Assembly (NCBI GenBank): GCA_019930625.1
Contig: CP082844.1
Location: 6,882,001-6,946,000 of the forward strand
Reading direction: 5' to 3'
Length of the DNA stretch: 64,000 bases
Source of the DNA: Nocardia asteroides
GTDB taxonomy: Bacteria > Actinomycetota > Actinomycetes > Mycobacteriales > Mycobacteriaceae
Below the pieces are notes generated by a model. The model was not told the DNA's origin and ran no database searches. It saw nothing but the letters and a program-made list of their open reading frames with translations. The position numbers and the translations under genes are program-made. Of the stretch, positions 10,483 to 23,134 are shown piece after piece (position 1 is the first letter of the stretch; each line of letters begins with the position of its first letter).

Positions 10483-10920
10483 GCGCCTTCGCCGCCTCCG
10501 TCGGTGGCCGCCGGCTGAACCTGCCTGATTCTGGAGAGCATCGGCGGCAAGTCCATGACCGCCGCTGCAGCGCCGTTCCTGCTGATCCGGGAGGACTGAG
10601 CCGAGAGTTCGGCCGGTACCGCCGTCAGCAGGACCTGTTCCCCGAAATGGAGCGAGGCAGACGATGGCGACGAAAGGCGTCTAACACTATCGCCTCCAGA
10701 TGCGAAATACTCACCTCATGGTGCGACCGGGTCGGCGCGCCGTCCTCGACCCACCGGACCACTCGAGCGACTATCTTGGGCGAACATTTCACGTGCGTCG
10801 TGCGGATTCGACGGTGCCACAGACCCGACTCGAGCCGAACCTGCGGACTACCCTGACGCGACAAGGTGTAGCCTTCACAGCGAAGTGATAGGCCCACCAC
10901 CTGTCGAGCGGGTTGAGAAT
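10483..10920. other. Non-coding or decayed stretch
   Basis: Roughly 440 bp with no frame that looks like a protein on either strand. A 99-codon minus-strand frame (10625-10924) has biased, family-less sequence and no ribosome site. Composition is less GC-rich than the backbone. Confidence 0.4.
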
Positions 10921-11430
10921 TCACGAACTTTCTCGGGAACCATCAACCGCGTCCGATATCCTCGCGCGGAGAAATTCGGAGCGTTTTTGTTCGAGGTACT
11001 TCTGCCAACGTTGACGAAGGCCAGGATATCCTGAAACACCGCCGGGTGGCGGCGGCATGAAGGTGACGAATTCCCCGACATCTTGCGGGTAACCAAAATC
11101 GGCGAAGAGCAGATCGACAGTTTTGAAGGGGTCCTCGAATTCTGCCTGGTTCTCATGCACCCAAGCGATTGCTAGATAGGACCAGACACGGTCATGACTG
11201 TCGACGAGTTGATCCATCAGATCAGGGAGACGATCCAACTCATCCGAGAGCAAAAGGGAGATCTCCTCGATAGAACCCGCCTTGGAATCAGCTGGCACGA
11301 CATAGCCCAGCGCCAACTCGACCACGTCCACCGGCGATATCCATCGGTTGACATAACCATAATGAAGCTCGCCTGGAGTCAGGCGAGCCCAGTCCGTGAT
11401 GAATGATGCAGGAATATTGAATCTGACGAT
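10921..11430 (-). CDS. DUF2247-like protein, candidate immunity protein; non-standard or lost start codon
   Basis: The frame reads FNIPASFITDWARLTPGELH, then a block around YVNRWISPVDVVELAL, then DELDRLPDLMDQLVD and a C-terminal block with FADFGYPQDVGEFVTFMPPP. This resembles DUF2247, common near toxin loci; the assignment is by eye. The frame is open back to a TGA at 11443-11445 but has no ATG, GTG or TTG before GTG 11331, which would delete the conserved N-terminus. ATC at 11428-11430 sits just after GGTGGAG. It could be a rare AUC start or a mutated ATG (about 169 residues). No signal peptide. Composition is AT-richer than the backbone. Confidence 0.5.
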   Translation of the reverse strand: MVRFNIPASFITDWARLTPGELHYGYVNRWISPVDVVELALGYVVPADSKAGSIEEISLLLSDELDRLPDLMDQLVDSHDRVWSYLAIAWVHENQAEFEDPFKTVDLLFADFGYPQDVGEFVTFMPPPPGGVSGYPGLRQRWQKYLEQKRSEFLRARISDAVDGSRESS

Positions 11431-11474
11431 GGCTCCACCGTTTCATCCATGAATCCGAGGACCGGGCCTCACTG

Positions 11475-12020
11475 CTAGTCAGCAGGTTTCGCCATCGCAG
11501 TCGGATTCTCCACCACCTCGAGAAGCAATCCCCAACCGAACGCAGCGACACAGGTTCGCCCGGAACGTTCGAACAGATACTCCGAGTTAGGCAGCCATTG
11601 CTCTCCCTCACTGAGGGGACCGAAAAGCTCTTCGAACTCGTCGACCGTCACGCTCCAAGGTGGCAGTTCGGTCGGCTCATCGACTGCCGGAGGGCTGCCC
11701 GAGATTCTCCTGAATTGCGCATCGCCGATCGCCCCGAAATCTGTGCCCTCTGCAACGAATTCGAACTGTGGCCAAAATGCGCTGACACAGCGCACGGTGG
11801 ACGCACCTGGAGCATGAACACCGATGAGCTCCTGTAGTTTCAAAAACTGCTGTCGCCCCAGAGGCAGCATGCGTGACACCTTGTCAGCAATGCGCTCAGC
11901 CTCTTGCAGCGTGACGCCATACGCTTCGAGCTTGGCCAGCTTTACATCATCAGAACAGCGCATGCGCATCAACTGGTGGATCTCGAAATCTTTAACCGTT
12001 CTTGGATACCCTGAATGCAT
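11475..12020 (-). CDS. Protein of unknown function in the toxin/immunity island
   Basis: A 181-residue acidic soluble protein starting MHSGYPRTVKDFEIHQLMR. GAGAGG lies just upstream of ATG 12020. It has no signal peptide or membrane helix. The N-terminal half is helical (DVKLAKLEAYGVTLQEAERI) and the C-terminal half is Trp/Phe-rich (PPWSVTVDEFEELFGPLSEG). I do not recognise the family. Its position among toxin-associated genes, close spacing to a gene relic and lower GC suggest an immunity or orphan immunity protein, which is inference. Confidence 0.6.
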   Translation of the reverse strand: MHSGYPRTVKDFEIHQLMRMRCSDDVKLAKLEAYGVTLQEAERIADKVSRMLPLGRQQFLKLQELIGVHAPGASTVRCVSAFWPQFEFVAEGTDFGAIGDAQFRRISGSPPAVDEPTELPPWSVTVDEFEELFGPLSEGEQWLPNSEYLFERSGRTCVAAFGWGLLLEVVENPTAMAKPAD

Positions 12021-12023
12021 CAA

Positions 12024-12313
12024 CTACCTCTCATAACATTCCCAGTGAGGGATGTACTGGAGAAACTCCGAGAGGTCACCCCTGTACTTGACAATTGACC
12101 CGCCGGGTTCGACCACTAGCGCCGGATTTGCGTTATGTACTGCGGAAGTATCATCCATCCGTTCGACAGCTCAGCTACAGTGCCGATCTCAAACGAATGC
12201 ACTCCAGCGGCTCCCGGCGCGGCCGTGACAGATTCCTCATGCGATAGATGCAGATCACTACAGCAGAGGTGATTATTTCGGATTATGGTGCCCCATATAG
12301 CGCTCGACCTCAC
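12024..12313 (-). pseudogene. Frameshifted remnant of a small island protein
   Basis: Two overlapping frames look like one broken protein. One gives HSFEIGTVAELSNGW and then runs into unrelated residues and a stop. Shifting frame at the GGATGGATGATAC site continues with DDTSAVHNANPALVVEPGG, then SIVKYRGDLSEFLQYIPHW, ending at TAG 12024-12026. The second part alone has an ATG (12158) that could give a 44-residue peptide. The family is not recognised. The upstream frame overlaps the end of the HEAT gene, so the 5' part is probably lost. Confidence 0.45.
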
Positions 12314-12698
12314 TCAATCCGGCTCGAAAGTCCGCCGACTCCCGTGAGGCGTCAAAAGATCTTGCCGCATCCAGGATCGGCGCCTCACTAAGCGCCTCCA
12401 GTTCTTCTAGCTTGTACATGATGTAATCGACGTCCGCATCGTCCCCGCTTCGACCAATTTCTTCCAGTATCCTCCGAACACCGGCCGCCCCGCCCCTACG
12501 GGCCAATACCTCTGCCGCATCGACCATCACCGTGACATTCTGGTCGTGTAACATTTCGGTCAAACGATTCAGCGCTGCCGGTTGATCGATCCACTTGGCC
12601 AATTCCTGTACGGAGGCAACCCTGGTCCCGGTATCGAGATCTCGCGATCTGGCGACGATGACTTCCACCGCAGGCTGGGGTTCACTGCTACCGTGCAC
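12273..12698 (-). CDS. HEAT-repeat-like small protein, probable immunity partner of the toxin
   Basis: A 141-residue protein made of short paired helices, for example VASVQELAKWIDQPAALNRL followed by VMVDAAEVLARRGGAAGVRRI. This fits one or two HEAT-like repeats. The GTG start overlaps the TAG of the toxin gene by one base (TAGTG), and GGAGGAG lies 9 nt upstream inside the toxin end, so translation is probably coupled. Small acidic helical-repeat proteins encoded directly after a WXG/polymorphic toxin are usually its cytosolic immunity protein. That role is inferred. Confidence 0.65.
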   Translation of the reverse strand: MHGSSEPQPAVEVIVARSRDLDTGTRVASVQELAKWIDQPAALNRLTEMLHDQNVTVMVDAAEVLARRGGAAGVRRILEEIGRSGDDADVDYIMYKLEELEALSEAPILDAARSFDASRESADFRAGLSEVERYMGHHNPK

Positions 12699-14033
12699 TA
12701 TGGAATCTCCTCCGGTAAGGCCGGCCTGACACTATCCGGCAGTGTTTGGCCGAACTTTTCTCCCGTTTTCGGATTTACATTCTTTCTCACTTCGACGACA
12801 TGCGGTGTCGGAATTTCCTGACCAGTCGCCTTGTCGTAGTGCGGCTTTCCGGTCAGGTCGACACGCTTCGTGGCAATACCGTCTTCATCGAAGTACGAGT
12901 AGTGCGTGATATTACCATTGGCATCTTTCTTCACCAGATACCCGTTCGGCGGACCTTTTGTCGGCAGCGTTCGCCCAGTCCACACCTGAGCGTTGCTCAA
13001 CTCCTCAGTCAAGGACTTCTTCGGAACCTTGTTCCGGATCTTTTCGATGAGCTTGACGGTGAGATCCTTGATGCGTTGGACAGTCCCTTTTGTTTTGGTG
13101 GTGACGCGTTCGACCACGACGGCGGTGCGGAGCTTTGCGGCTTTGACCGCAATTTTGATGAGGTCGGCGAATTTATCGATGATCCTGGCGACCGCAGCGG
13201 TGGTTCTTGCGGCCACGGCGGCGGCGCCGACGCCGAAACTGACGCAGGACACGAGGACCGACAGCGCGAGGCTGACGGCCACTTCTACGGCGATTTCCTT
13301 GGCGAGGTTCCCCGAGTAGTCGCTCGAGCTCGGCCCGCAGGGCGTCGTGGGCTTGTTTCTGGTCGCGGCAGGATTGGGCCATCTCGCCATACGCTCCGGC
13401 CAGGTCGGAGGCAACGGTTTTCAGTTCGCGCAGATCTTCGTCGATGAAGCCGGCGTCCGGTGAGGTGACCTGTTCGAACATCACCGCGGCGCGTTCGAGT
13501 TCGGTCGCGACAGCGGTGACGGACTCGTGAGTGGACAGCGTGTGCCACACATCGGCCGCGTGCGACAACTTGGCGGTGTCGCCATCCGGGATCGGGATAC
13601 CGACCTTGGTGGCAAGTTCCAGACCGTCGTCGACCAGGCCGCGCCCGTCGCCGCCTGCGGAGGGCGGAATCGTCGACAACAGTTCCAGCGGTGTGTAGCC
13701 GAATGCCGCCGCCAGGCTCGGCAGCTGAGGTTCGGGCCGACCGCCGGCAGGGTCGTGATCGGCGAGGGCGTGGTTGTATCCGGCCTGATTCAGGACTTGG
13801 GCGTAGCCGTCGAGCGCCATGGTGAGGTCGAGCGAAAGCTTCCACATGTCGCTGGCCTGCTGGTCATAGGACTCGGCCCAGATCTTGCCGTCGCCGATGC
13901 TGCCGGCCATGCCTCGTGTTTCGTCGAGGGACTGCATCTTGCTCTGGAAAGCGTTGATGAAGCCGGAGGCGGCGGTGTTGCACGCGACGGCGGCGTCGAA
14001 GTAGACCTGTGGCGCGACATCCAGCACCGTCAC
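12698..14033 (-). pseudogene. WXG/type VII-secreted polymorphic toxin, split by a frameshift
   Basis: The first frame starts at GTG 14033 (TVLDVAPQVYFDAAVACNTA), is about 240 residues of helical, WXG-like export domain and runs to HDALRAELERLL near 13315. The next frame then continues DYSGNLAKEIAVEVAVSLAL, a hydrophobic helix, a basic linker and the C-terminal toxin domain (NGYLVKKDANGNITHYSYFD, KRVDLTGKPH, IPTPHVVEV, SVRPALPEEIP). That domain resembles the polymorphic toxin type 24 (Ntox24) family. The interval is one base over a multiple of three, so a single extra base near 13310-13320 would break an otherwise intact protein of about 444 residues. Real mutation, phase variation or sequencing error are all possible. 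Confidence 0.75.
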
Positions 14034-14338
14034 GACGCTGCTCCACCACGGCCGAGCATTTCCAGATTCGCGGCCACGGCCGCGGTGTATCGCTGATGCG
14101 CGGCGACTGCGGCGGCCTGCATCTCGCGGATCCCCTCGGCGACATCCTGTGCGCCGGTGAGCCAACGAGCGAAGGCATCGTTCGCGGCGGTCGCAGACGG
14201 GCCACTCCAGCCGGCTTGAACGGCGGTGATCCGCTGCTGGATACCGACGAGACTGTCCTCGAGGAAACCGGCGAATCCGGCCACGCGCGCGGTGATGTCG
14301 TCGAGTTCGGCCAGATCGACCCGAAACGGTGCGGTCAT
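14030..14338 (-). CDS. WXG100-family type VII secretion protein
   Basis: This 102-residue helical hairpin protein carries the turn motif GWSG (AVQAGWSGPSATAANDAFARW) near residue 44, the usual WXG position. Such proteins dimerise and leave the cell through ESX/type VII machinery, often escorting larger LXG/WXG toxins. The stop overlaps the start of the toxin gene (GTGA), and another WXG100 gene lies 19 bp upstream. The three genes look like one operon. There is no signal peptide, as expected. No ESX core genes are in the window, so the secretion system must be elsewhere. Confidence 0.88.
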   Translation of the reverse strand: MTAPFRVDLAELDDITARVAGFAGFLEDSLVGIQQRITAVQAGWSGPSATAANDAFARWLTGAQDVAEGIREMQAAAVAAHQRYTAAVAANLEMLGRGGAAS

Positions 14339-14357
14339 GTGTCATCTCCCCCGAGAT

Positions 14358-14672
14358 CTACGGCAGATCGAGTGAACTGGTATTCGTGGCACGATCGGTA
14401 TCGAGCTGGATATGCGTGTCCGCGGTGACACCCATCAATTCGGCCAGCGTCGCGAGCGCGTCCAGAACGGTTTGCGCGCCTTGACGGGTTTCCTCCCAGC
14501 CTGCCTGGTACGCGGTCGCCGAGACCCCGGTCCATCCCTGCAAGAGGGCACCGACTTCAGTGTCCAAGGTACGGACTCCGTCGACCAACTCTTGGGCAGT
14601 CAACTGCAAGTAACGCCCCGCATCGGAAACCTCTGACGGGACGACATCGAAAGTCCCATCACCCTGCGCCAT
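14358..14672 (-). CDS. WXG100-family type VII secretion protein
   Basis: A 104-residue protein with the WXG turn as GWTG (ALLQGWTGVSATAYQAGWEE) near residue 48, between two amphipathic helices. It is probably the heterodimer partner of the next WXG100 protein. ATG 14672 is preceded by a strong purine run (GGGGAGGGGGAG). It is the first gene of the WXG-WXG-toxin-HEAT operon. No canonical C-terminal YxxxD/E export tag is obvious in the Asp/Ser-rich tail (TDRATNTSSLDLP); its partner could provide it. Confidence 0.88.
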   Translation of the reverse strand: MAQGDGTFDVVPSEVSDAGRYLQLTAQELVDGVRTLDTEVGALLQGWTGVSATAYQAGWEETRQGAQTVLDALATLAELMGVTADTHIQLDTDRATNTSSLDLP

Positions 14673-15149
14673 ACTCCCCCTCCCCAGGCCCTGATGCCGG
14701 CAACCTTACCTGACCCCTTCCGATGGTTGCGTCCATAGCGTTGAGATGCGGCTCGCGCATCGGACCGGGTCAGAGCGTGTCGCAGCCGAACCGGCCTGGC
14801 CTCTCGCCGGGCTTCGGTCCGGCGTGTGCCGGCTCGGATTGGTTGCGGTGGTTGATCGTCCGGTGGGCAACCGAGGGTGCGGGCAACTTTCAGTCCGCTT
14901 CAAGCGCGCAGAACAAGGCGGGATACGGAGGCCCGATCGTGCAGCCGCCGCCCCGCACGGATTGCACCTGATGCCCTCGATCATCACCTGCAGCCTGTGG
15001 CTGCCGCTCTGGCTCATCCACTACCTTGTGGCCGGCAACCGCTGACCGCGACAACCACCTTTCGACGCCAAGGATCACTCGACATGTGCCGCACGCTCGT
15101 CGCCGTCATCGCCTGCGGCGCCCTCGCCTCGCTCGCCATCGGATTCGCC
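14673..15149. other. Region upstream of the WXG operon; possible short membrane-peptide relic
   Basis: This must contain the WXG operon promoter, but I cannot place it. On the plus strand 14971-15045 could encode a 24-residue hydrophobic peptide ending LWLIHYLVAGNR, and around 15084 a signal-like segment (LVAVIACGALASLAIG) runs into the helicase relic. Neither has family support. Confidence 0.35.
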
Positions 15150-15693
15150 CACGCCGACTGGAGCGACTCCAAGCGCAACCGTATCCGTCGTGAGCATCCC
15201 GACATTCTGCTGACCACACCGGAATCTTTGGAAGCCATGCTGATCGGCACAAAGACCGATCATCGGGAATTGCTCGGCCATATCCGGTCGTGGTCGATGA
15301 GGTACACGCCTTCGCCGGTGACGACCGTGAATGGCATCTACTGGCCGTCCTGAAGAGATTGCAGCGGGTCACCGGGACGCTGATCCAACGGGTCGGATAA
15401 TCGGCGACAGTCGGCAATCCCGCCGACCTGCTCACGTGGCTGCAAGGGTCGGGGGAAGGTTCGCGGCCTGGTCAGGTCATCACACCGGATGTCGCGGCCG
15501 CACCCACAGTCCAGTCCGGCGCCGCGCCGCCGGGTGAGATCGAACTCGACTACGCCGGCTCGCTGGAGAATGCCGCCAAGGTGATCGCCGCACTGCATCG
15601 AGGTGAGAAACGGTTGGGTTCTGCGATTCCAGACGGCAGGTCGAGCAACTGGGTGCCGCGCTGCGGGAACGCAAGTCGGGCGGTTCACCGGAT
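15150..15693 (+). pseudogene. Relic of a DEVH-box (Lhr-type) helicase
   Basis: Read with frame changes, the plus strand gives IRREHPDILLTTPESLEAML (motif Ib region), VVVDEVHAFAGDD (motif II, DEVH), then QRVG-stop-SATVGNPADL (motif III SAT with an in-frame TAA), and LENAAKVIAALHRGEKRL leading into CDSRRQVEQLGAALRERK-like sequence in shifted frames. These are the successive motifs of Lhr-like superfamily 2 helicases. Both ends are missing and there is at least one stop and two frameshifts. It is clearly dead. It lies near the argR end of the insert. Confidence 0.8.
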
Positions 15694-16240
15694 TCAGCCT
15701 CCTGGCCGTCGCCATAGTCGTGCCGGTAGCCATCGTCTGCCTGGTCGTCTGGGGAACGATCCGTAAGAAGTTGGACCCGCCCGCCGAGATGCGGCATACC
15801 TCCGCGACCGAAGTGGACCGGATACGAAACCGTCTCCACCGAAAAGGAGAATCTCGGCGGCCTGCGAGTTTCGAAGGTCTCATCGGTCCCGTAGTCGACC
15901 GGCCACAACACCGCATGATCTCTCCGGGGCGACGTACTAAGACATGGGCAAACCGGGCCCGGCCGGAGTCTATTGGCTTGTCTACGGTGATTACGCAGAC
16001 GGTTGTCACATCAGCGTCGATCGCGTGGTCGGCGGAGACGCCCTGCGCACAGTCCACAAGTTGTCGAGCACTCGACGCGACGAAGTATCCCGCGGCGAAA
16101 AGCTGGTGCTGGTCGCGAAATTCACCTGCGGGGAGGGTTGGTACCTCCAAGCGGCCATCCGGTCTCGTCCAGTCGGCGCTTGCTGCCGATCCCGTCACTG
16201 TCGAGCTAGAGATCGGCGGACGAGTGAATACTCAGGCTAG
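15690..16240 (+). pseudogene. Degenerate gene for a single-pass membrane protein (uncertain)
   Basis: After the helicase relic one frame encodes a clear transmembrane segment (LLAVAIVVPVAIVCLVVWG) followed by a basic stop-transfer KKLDPPAEM. After frame changes, protein-like stretches continue (YWLVYGDYADGCHISVDRVV; RGEKLVLVAKFTCGEGWYLQ; SALAADPVTVELEIGGRV). The pieces fit a membrane-anchored protein with an extracytoplasmic domain, broken by at least two frameshifts. No family is recognised. It ends convergent with argR. The intact frame 15944-16240 alone could be expressed, but I doubt it. Confidence 0.35.
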
Positions 16241-16747
16241 TTGTTCGATCTTCGCGGCTACCTCGGCGCCGGTCAGCGGCTCGCGCGCGATGACGGCGAT
16301 GGTGTCGTCGCCCGCGATGGTGCCGACGATGTAGGGCAGTGCCGCGCGATCGAGAGCGCTGGCCAGGTAATGGGCGGCGCCGGGCGGGGTGCGCAGGACC
16401 GCGATGTTGCCGCTGGCGTCGGTGGAGACCAGCAGGTCGCCGAGCAGCTTGGACAACCGGTCGGTGCCGCCGGTGACGCCGCGGACGGGGCTGCCGTCCT
16501 CGGGCACCACGTAGACGCCCGCGCCGCCGTCGGCGGCGCGCAGTTTCACCGCGCCCAGTTCGTCCAGATCCCGCGACAGCGTGGCCTGGGTGGTCTCGAT
16601 GCCTTCGGCCGCCAGCAGGGCCGCCAGTTCGGTCTGGCTGCGCACCGCGTGCGCCGTCAGCAGCTCGATGATGCGCGACTGCCGTCCGGCGCGAGTACGC
16701 GCGATGGCGGGGCCGCTTCGCCCCGATTCCGAGTGCGAAACGCTCAC
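16232..16747 (-). CDS. argR: Arginine repressor
   Basis: A 171-residue ArgR/AhrC protein. The N-terminal winged helix-turn-helix ([20 protein letters not shown], then [17 protein letters not shown]) binds ARG boxes. The C-terminal oligomerisation/arginine-binding domain carries the family signature [12 protein letters not shown]. With arginine it forms a hexamer that represses arg promoters. GTG 16747 is chosen because GAGGCG precedes it and the resulting length fits. It follows argF by 121 bp. The two ARG-box-like sites, upstream of argC and argG, are its probable targets. Confidence 0.95.
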   Translation of the reverse strand: MSVSHSESGRSGPAIARTRAGRQSRIIELLTAHAVRSQTELAALLAAEGIETTQATLSRDLDELGAVKLRAADGGAGVYVVPEDGSPVRGVTGGTDRLSKLLGDLLVSTDASGNIAVLRTPPGAAHYLASALDRAALPYIVGTIAGDDTIAVIAREPLTGAEVAAKIEQLA

Positions 16748-16868
16748 GACCGCGCCTCGCCTGAGCTCGGCGGCATCATCCGCGCTCGCACGCCGTCGCT
16801 TCGGTGCGCCGTCCGGCCCGGCTCGCCGCGACGGGAAGACGTCGCGGCGGTTCGCCCGCCACCCTCGT

Positions 16869-19008
<2,140 letters not shown>

Positions 19009-19012
<4 letters not shown>

Positions 19013-19940
19013 TGTTTCGTTCCGTCCGGTGCGCCGGACCCGTTCGGGGTGAGCGGGGCGGGAGTCACCATCGTTCCGATTCCTTCTCCGGTGAACAGTT
19101 CCAGCAGCACGGCGTGCGGGACGCGACCGTCGATGACATGCGCGGTCGGCACCCCCGCCGACACGGCGCGCAGGCAGGCTTCCATCTTGGGCACCATGCC
19201 CGCATCCAGGCGCGGGAGCAACTCGGCCAGCGCCGTCGTATCGATGCTGGAGGTGAGCGAGGACCGGTCCGGCCAGTTCGTGTACAGGCCCTCGACGTCG
19301 GTGAGCACCACCAGTTTCTCCGCGCCGATGCCTTCGGCGAGCGCGGCGGCGGCGGTGTCGGCGTTGATGTTGTGCACCACGCCGTCGGCGTCCGGGGCGA
19401 TGGTCGACACCACGGGGATGCGGCCGGCATCGATCAGGTCCAGCACGGCGTCGGGGTTCACCTCGGTGACGTCGCCGACCAGGCCGATATCGGTGGGCTC
19501 GCCGTCCACCTCGACGGTGCGGCGGGTCGCGGTGAACAGCCCGGCGTCCTCACCGGAGATGCCGACCGCGTACGGGCCGTGCGAGTTGATCAGGCCGACC
19601 AGCTCGCGGCCGACCTGCCCGAACAGCACCATCCGCACCACGTCCATCACCTCGGGGGTGGTCACCCGGAAGCCGCCGCGGAATTCGCCTTGCAGGCCGA
19701 GCCTTTTCAGCATCGCGCTGATCTGCGGGCCGCCGCCGTGCACCACCACCGGGTGCACGCCGACCGTGCGCAGGAACGCCATGTCGGCGGCGAAGGCCTG
19801 CTTCAAATGCTCGTCGACCATGGCGTTGCCGCCGTACTTCACGACGACGACCTTGTCCCGGAACTTCTGCAGCCACGGCAGGGCCCCGGCCAGGACGTGC
19901 GCCTTGTCCAGTGCGGAGAGCGTGTGCAACACCTGACTGG

Positions 19941-19944
<4 letters not shown>
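19009..19944 (-). CDS. argB: Acetylglutamate kinase
   Basis: A 311-residue amino-acid kinase phosphorylating N-acetylglutamate with ATP. The N-terminal nucleotide loop [10 protein letters not shown], the substrate loop [10 protein letters not shown] and the later [18 protein letters not shown] and NINADTAAA blocks are intact. It has the N-terminal helix ([20 protein letters not shown]) found in hexameric, arginine-inhibited kinases, so feedback inhibition by arginine is likely. ATG 19944 overlaps the argJ stop by 4 bp. Confidence 0.97.
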
Positions 19945-22265
<2,321 letters not shown>

Positions 22266-22362
22266 CCTGGGTTGCCGCGCCCGGTCACGACCACCTGATA
22301 CCCGCCGCCTCGCTGACCAAACTGCGCGACCGAGACCTCGGCGCGAGCCGTCGTGCGACGGC

Positions 22363-23073
22363 TCAGCGCAGCATGGCCGGGTCGATGCCCAGCGCTTCGG
22401 CCAGCCCGGCTTCGCCCCGCGCGGTGACCCGCACGGCACGGCCGCTACCGACGCCCTTGACCCACTCCAGCTCTTTCAGGCGGCGGCACAGCTGTGCGCC
22501 CGCCGAGCCGCCGAGATGGACGCGGCGCTCGGTCCAGTCGAGGCAGGGCCTGGCCACCGGGCGTCGCGTGGCGCGCAGGGCGGCAGGGTCGACGCCCATC
22601 GAGCCGGTGAGCCACGCCGAGCCGGAATCGGTGAGGGCGAACCCGCCGTCACCGTGGAGCAGGCCACGCGCGGTCATGGCGTCGGTGATCGCCACACCGA
22701 GCCGGCCCGCGAGGTGGTCGTAGCAGGTGCGGCCACGAGCCAGCGCGGCGGCGACCGCGGCGGTGCGCAAGCCGGTCACCGGGCGGCCGGACGGGCCGAG
22801 ATGAGCGACCATGCCCTTGAGCAGTTCGGCGACCTGCGGACCGGCCAGCTGGACGTAGCGATGCCCGCCTTGACGGTGTTCGACCAGCAGGCCGCCGTCG
22901 CACAGGCGGTCCAGGTGCTCGGTCGCGGTGGACGCGGCGACACCGGTGTGGCGCGCGAGCTCGCCCGCGGTCCACGCCCGTCCGTTCAGCAGGGCGAGGC
23001 AGATGTCGGCGCGGGTGCGGTCGGCGAGCAGGGCGGCGAAACCCGCCAGTTCGGCTCCTGTGGTCGGCACCAC
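22363..23073 (-). CDS. ArsR-like winged-helix transcriptional regulator
   Basis: A 236-residue protein. The N-terminal part is an ArsR/SmtB-type winged helix (LLADRTRADICLALLNGRAW, then ELARHTGVAASTATEHLDRL). The C-terminal half is an uncharacterised domain common in actinobacterial ArsR-like regulators (GRTCYDHLAGRLGVAITDAM). No CxC metal-binding pair of ArsR metal sensors is present in the recognition helix. It is divergent from the PEP-mutase-family gene, with a perfect palindrome between them, so it probably controls itself and that gene. Start GTG 23073, or the next codon GTG 23070. Confidence 0.85.
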   Translation of the reverse strand: MVPTTGAELAGFAALLADRTRADICLALLNGRAWTAGELARHTGVAASTATEHLDRLCDGGLLVEHRQGGHRYVQLAGPQVAELLKGMVAHLGPSGRPVTGLRTAAVAAALARGRTCYDHLAGRLGVAITDAMTARGLLHGDGGFALTDSGSAWLTGSMGVDPAALRATRRPVARPCLDWTERRVHLGGSAGAQLCRRLKELEWVKGVGSGRAVRVTARGEAGLAEALGIDPAMLR

Positions 23074-23092
23074 TCCATGATGGCGGCCCCTC

Positions 23093-23112
23093 GTTTCGGC
23101 GGGCGCCGAAAC
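23093..23112. promoter_or_regulatory. Perfect palindrome between ArsR-like and PEP-mutase genes
   Basis: GTTTCGGCGGGCGCCGAAAC has 9-bp perfect arms around GG, in the 61-bp divergent gap. It is a good candidate operator for the ArsR-like protein. The assignment is by position only. Confidence 0.6.
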
Positions 23113-23134
23113 GTTCCGTGGCTACCGTCGCGGC

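Noticed and set aside
16748..16868. ARG box or promoter between argF and argR
   Set aside because: No TGCA-type palindrome or -10 was seen. argR is probably read from the argC promoter.
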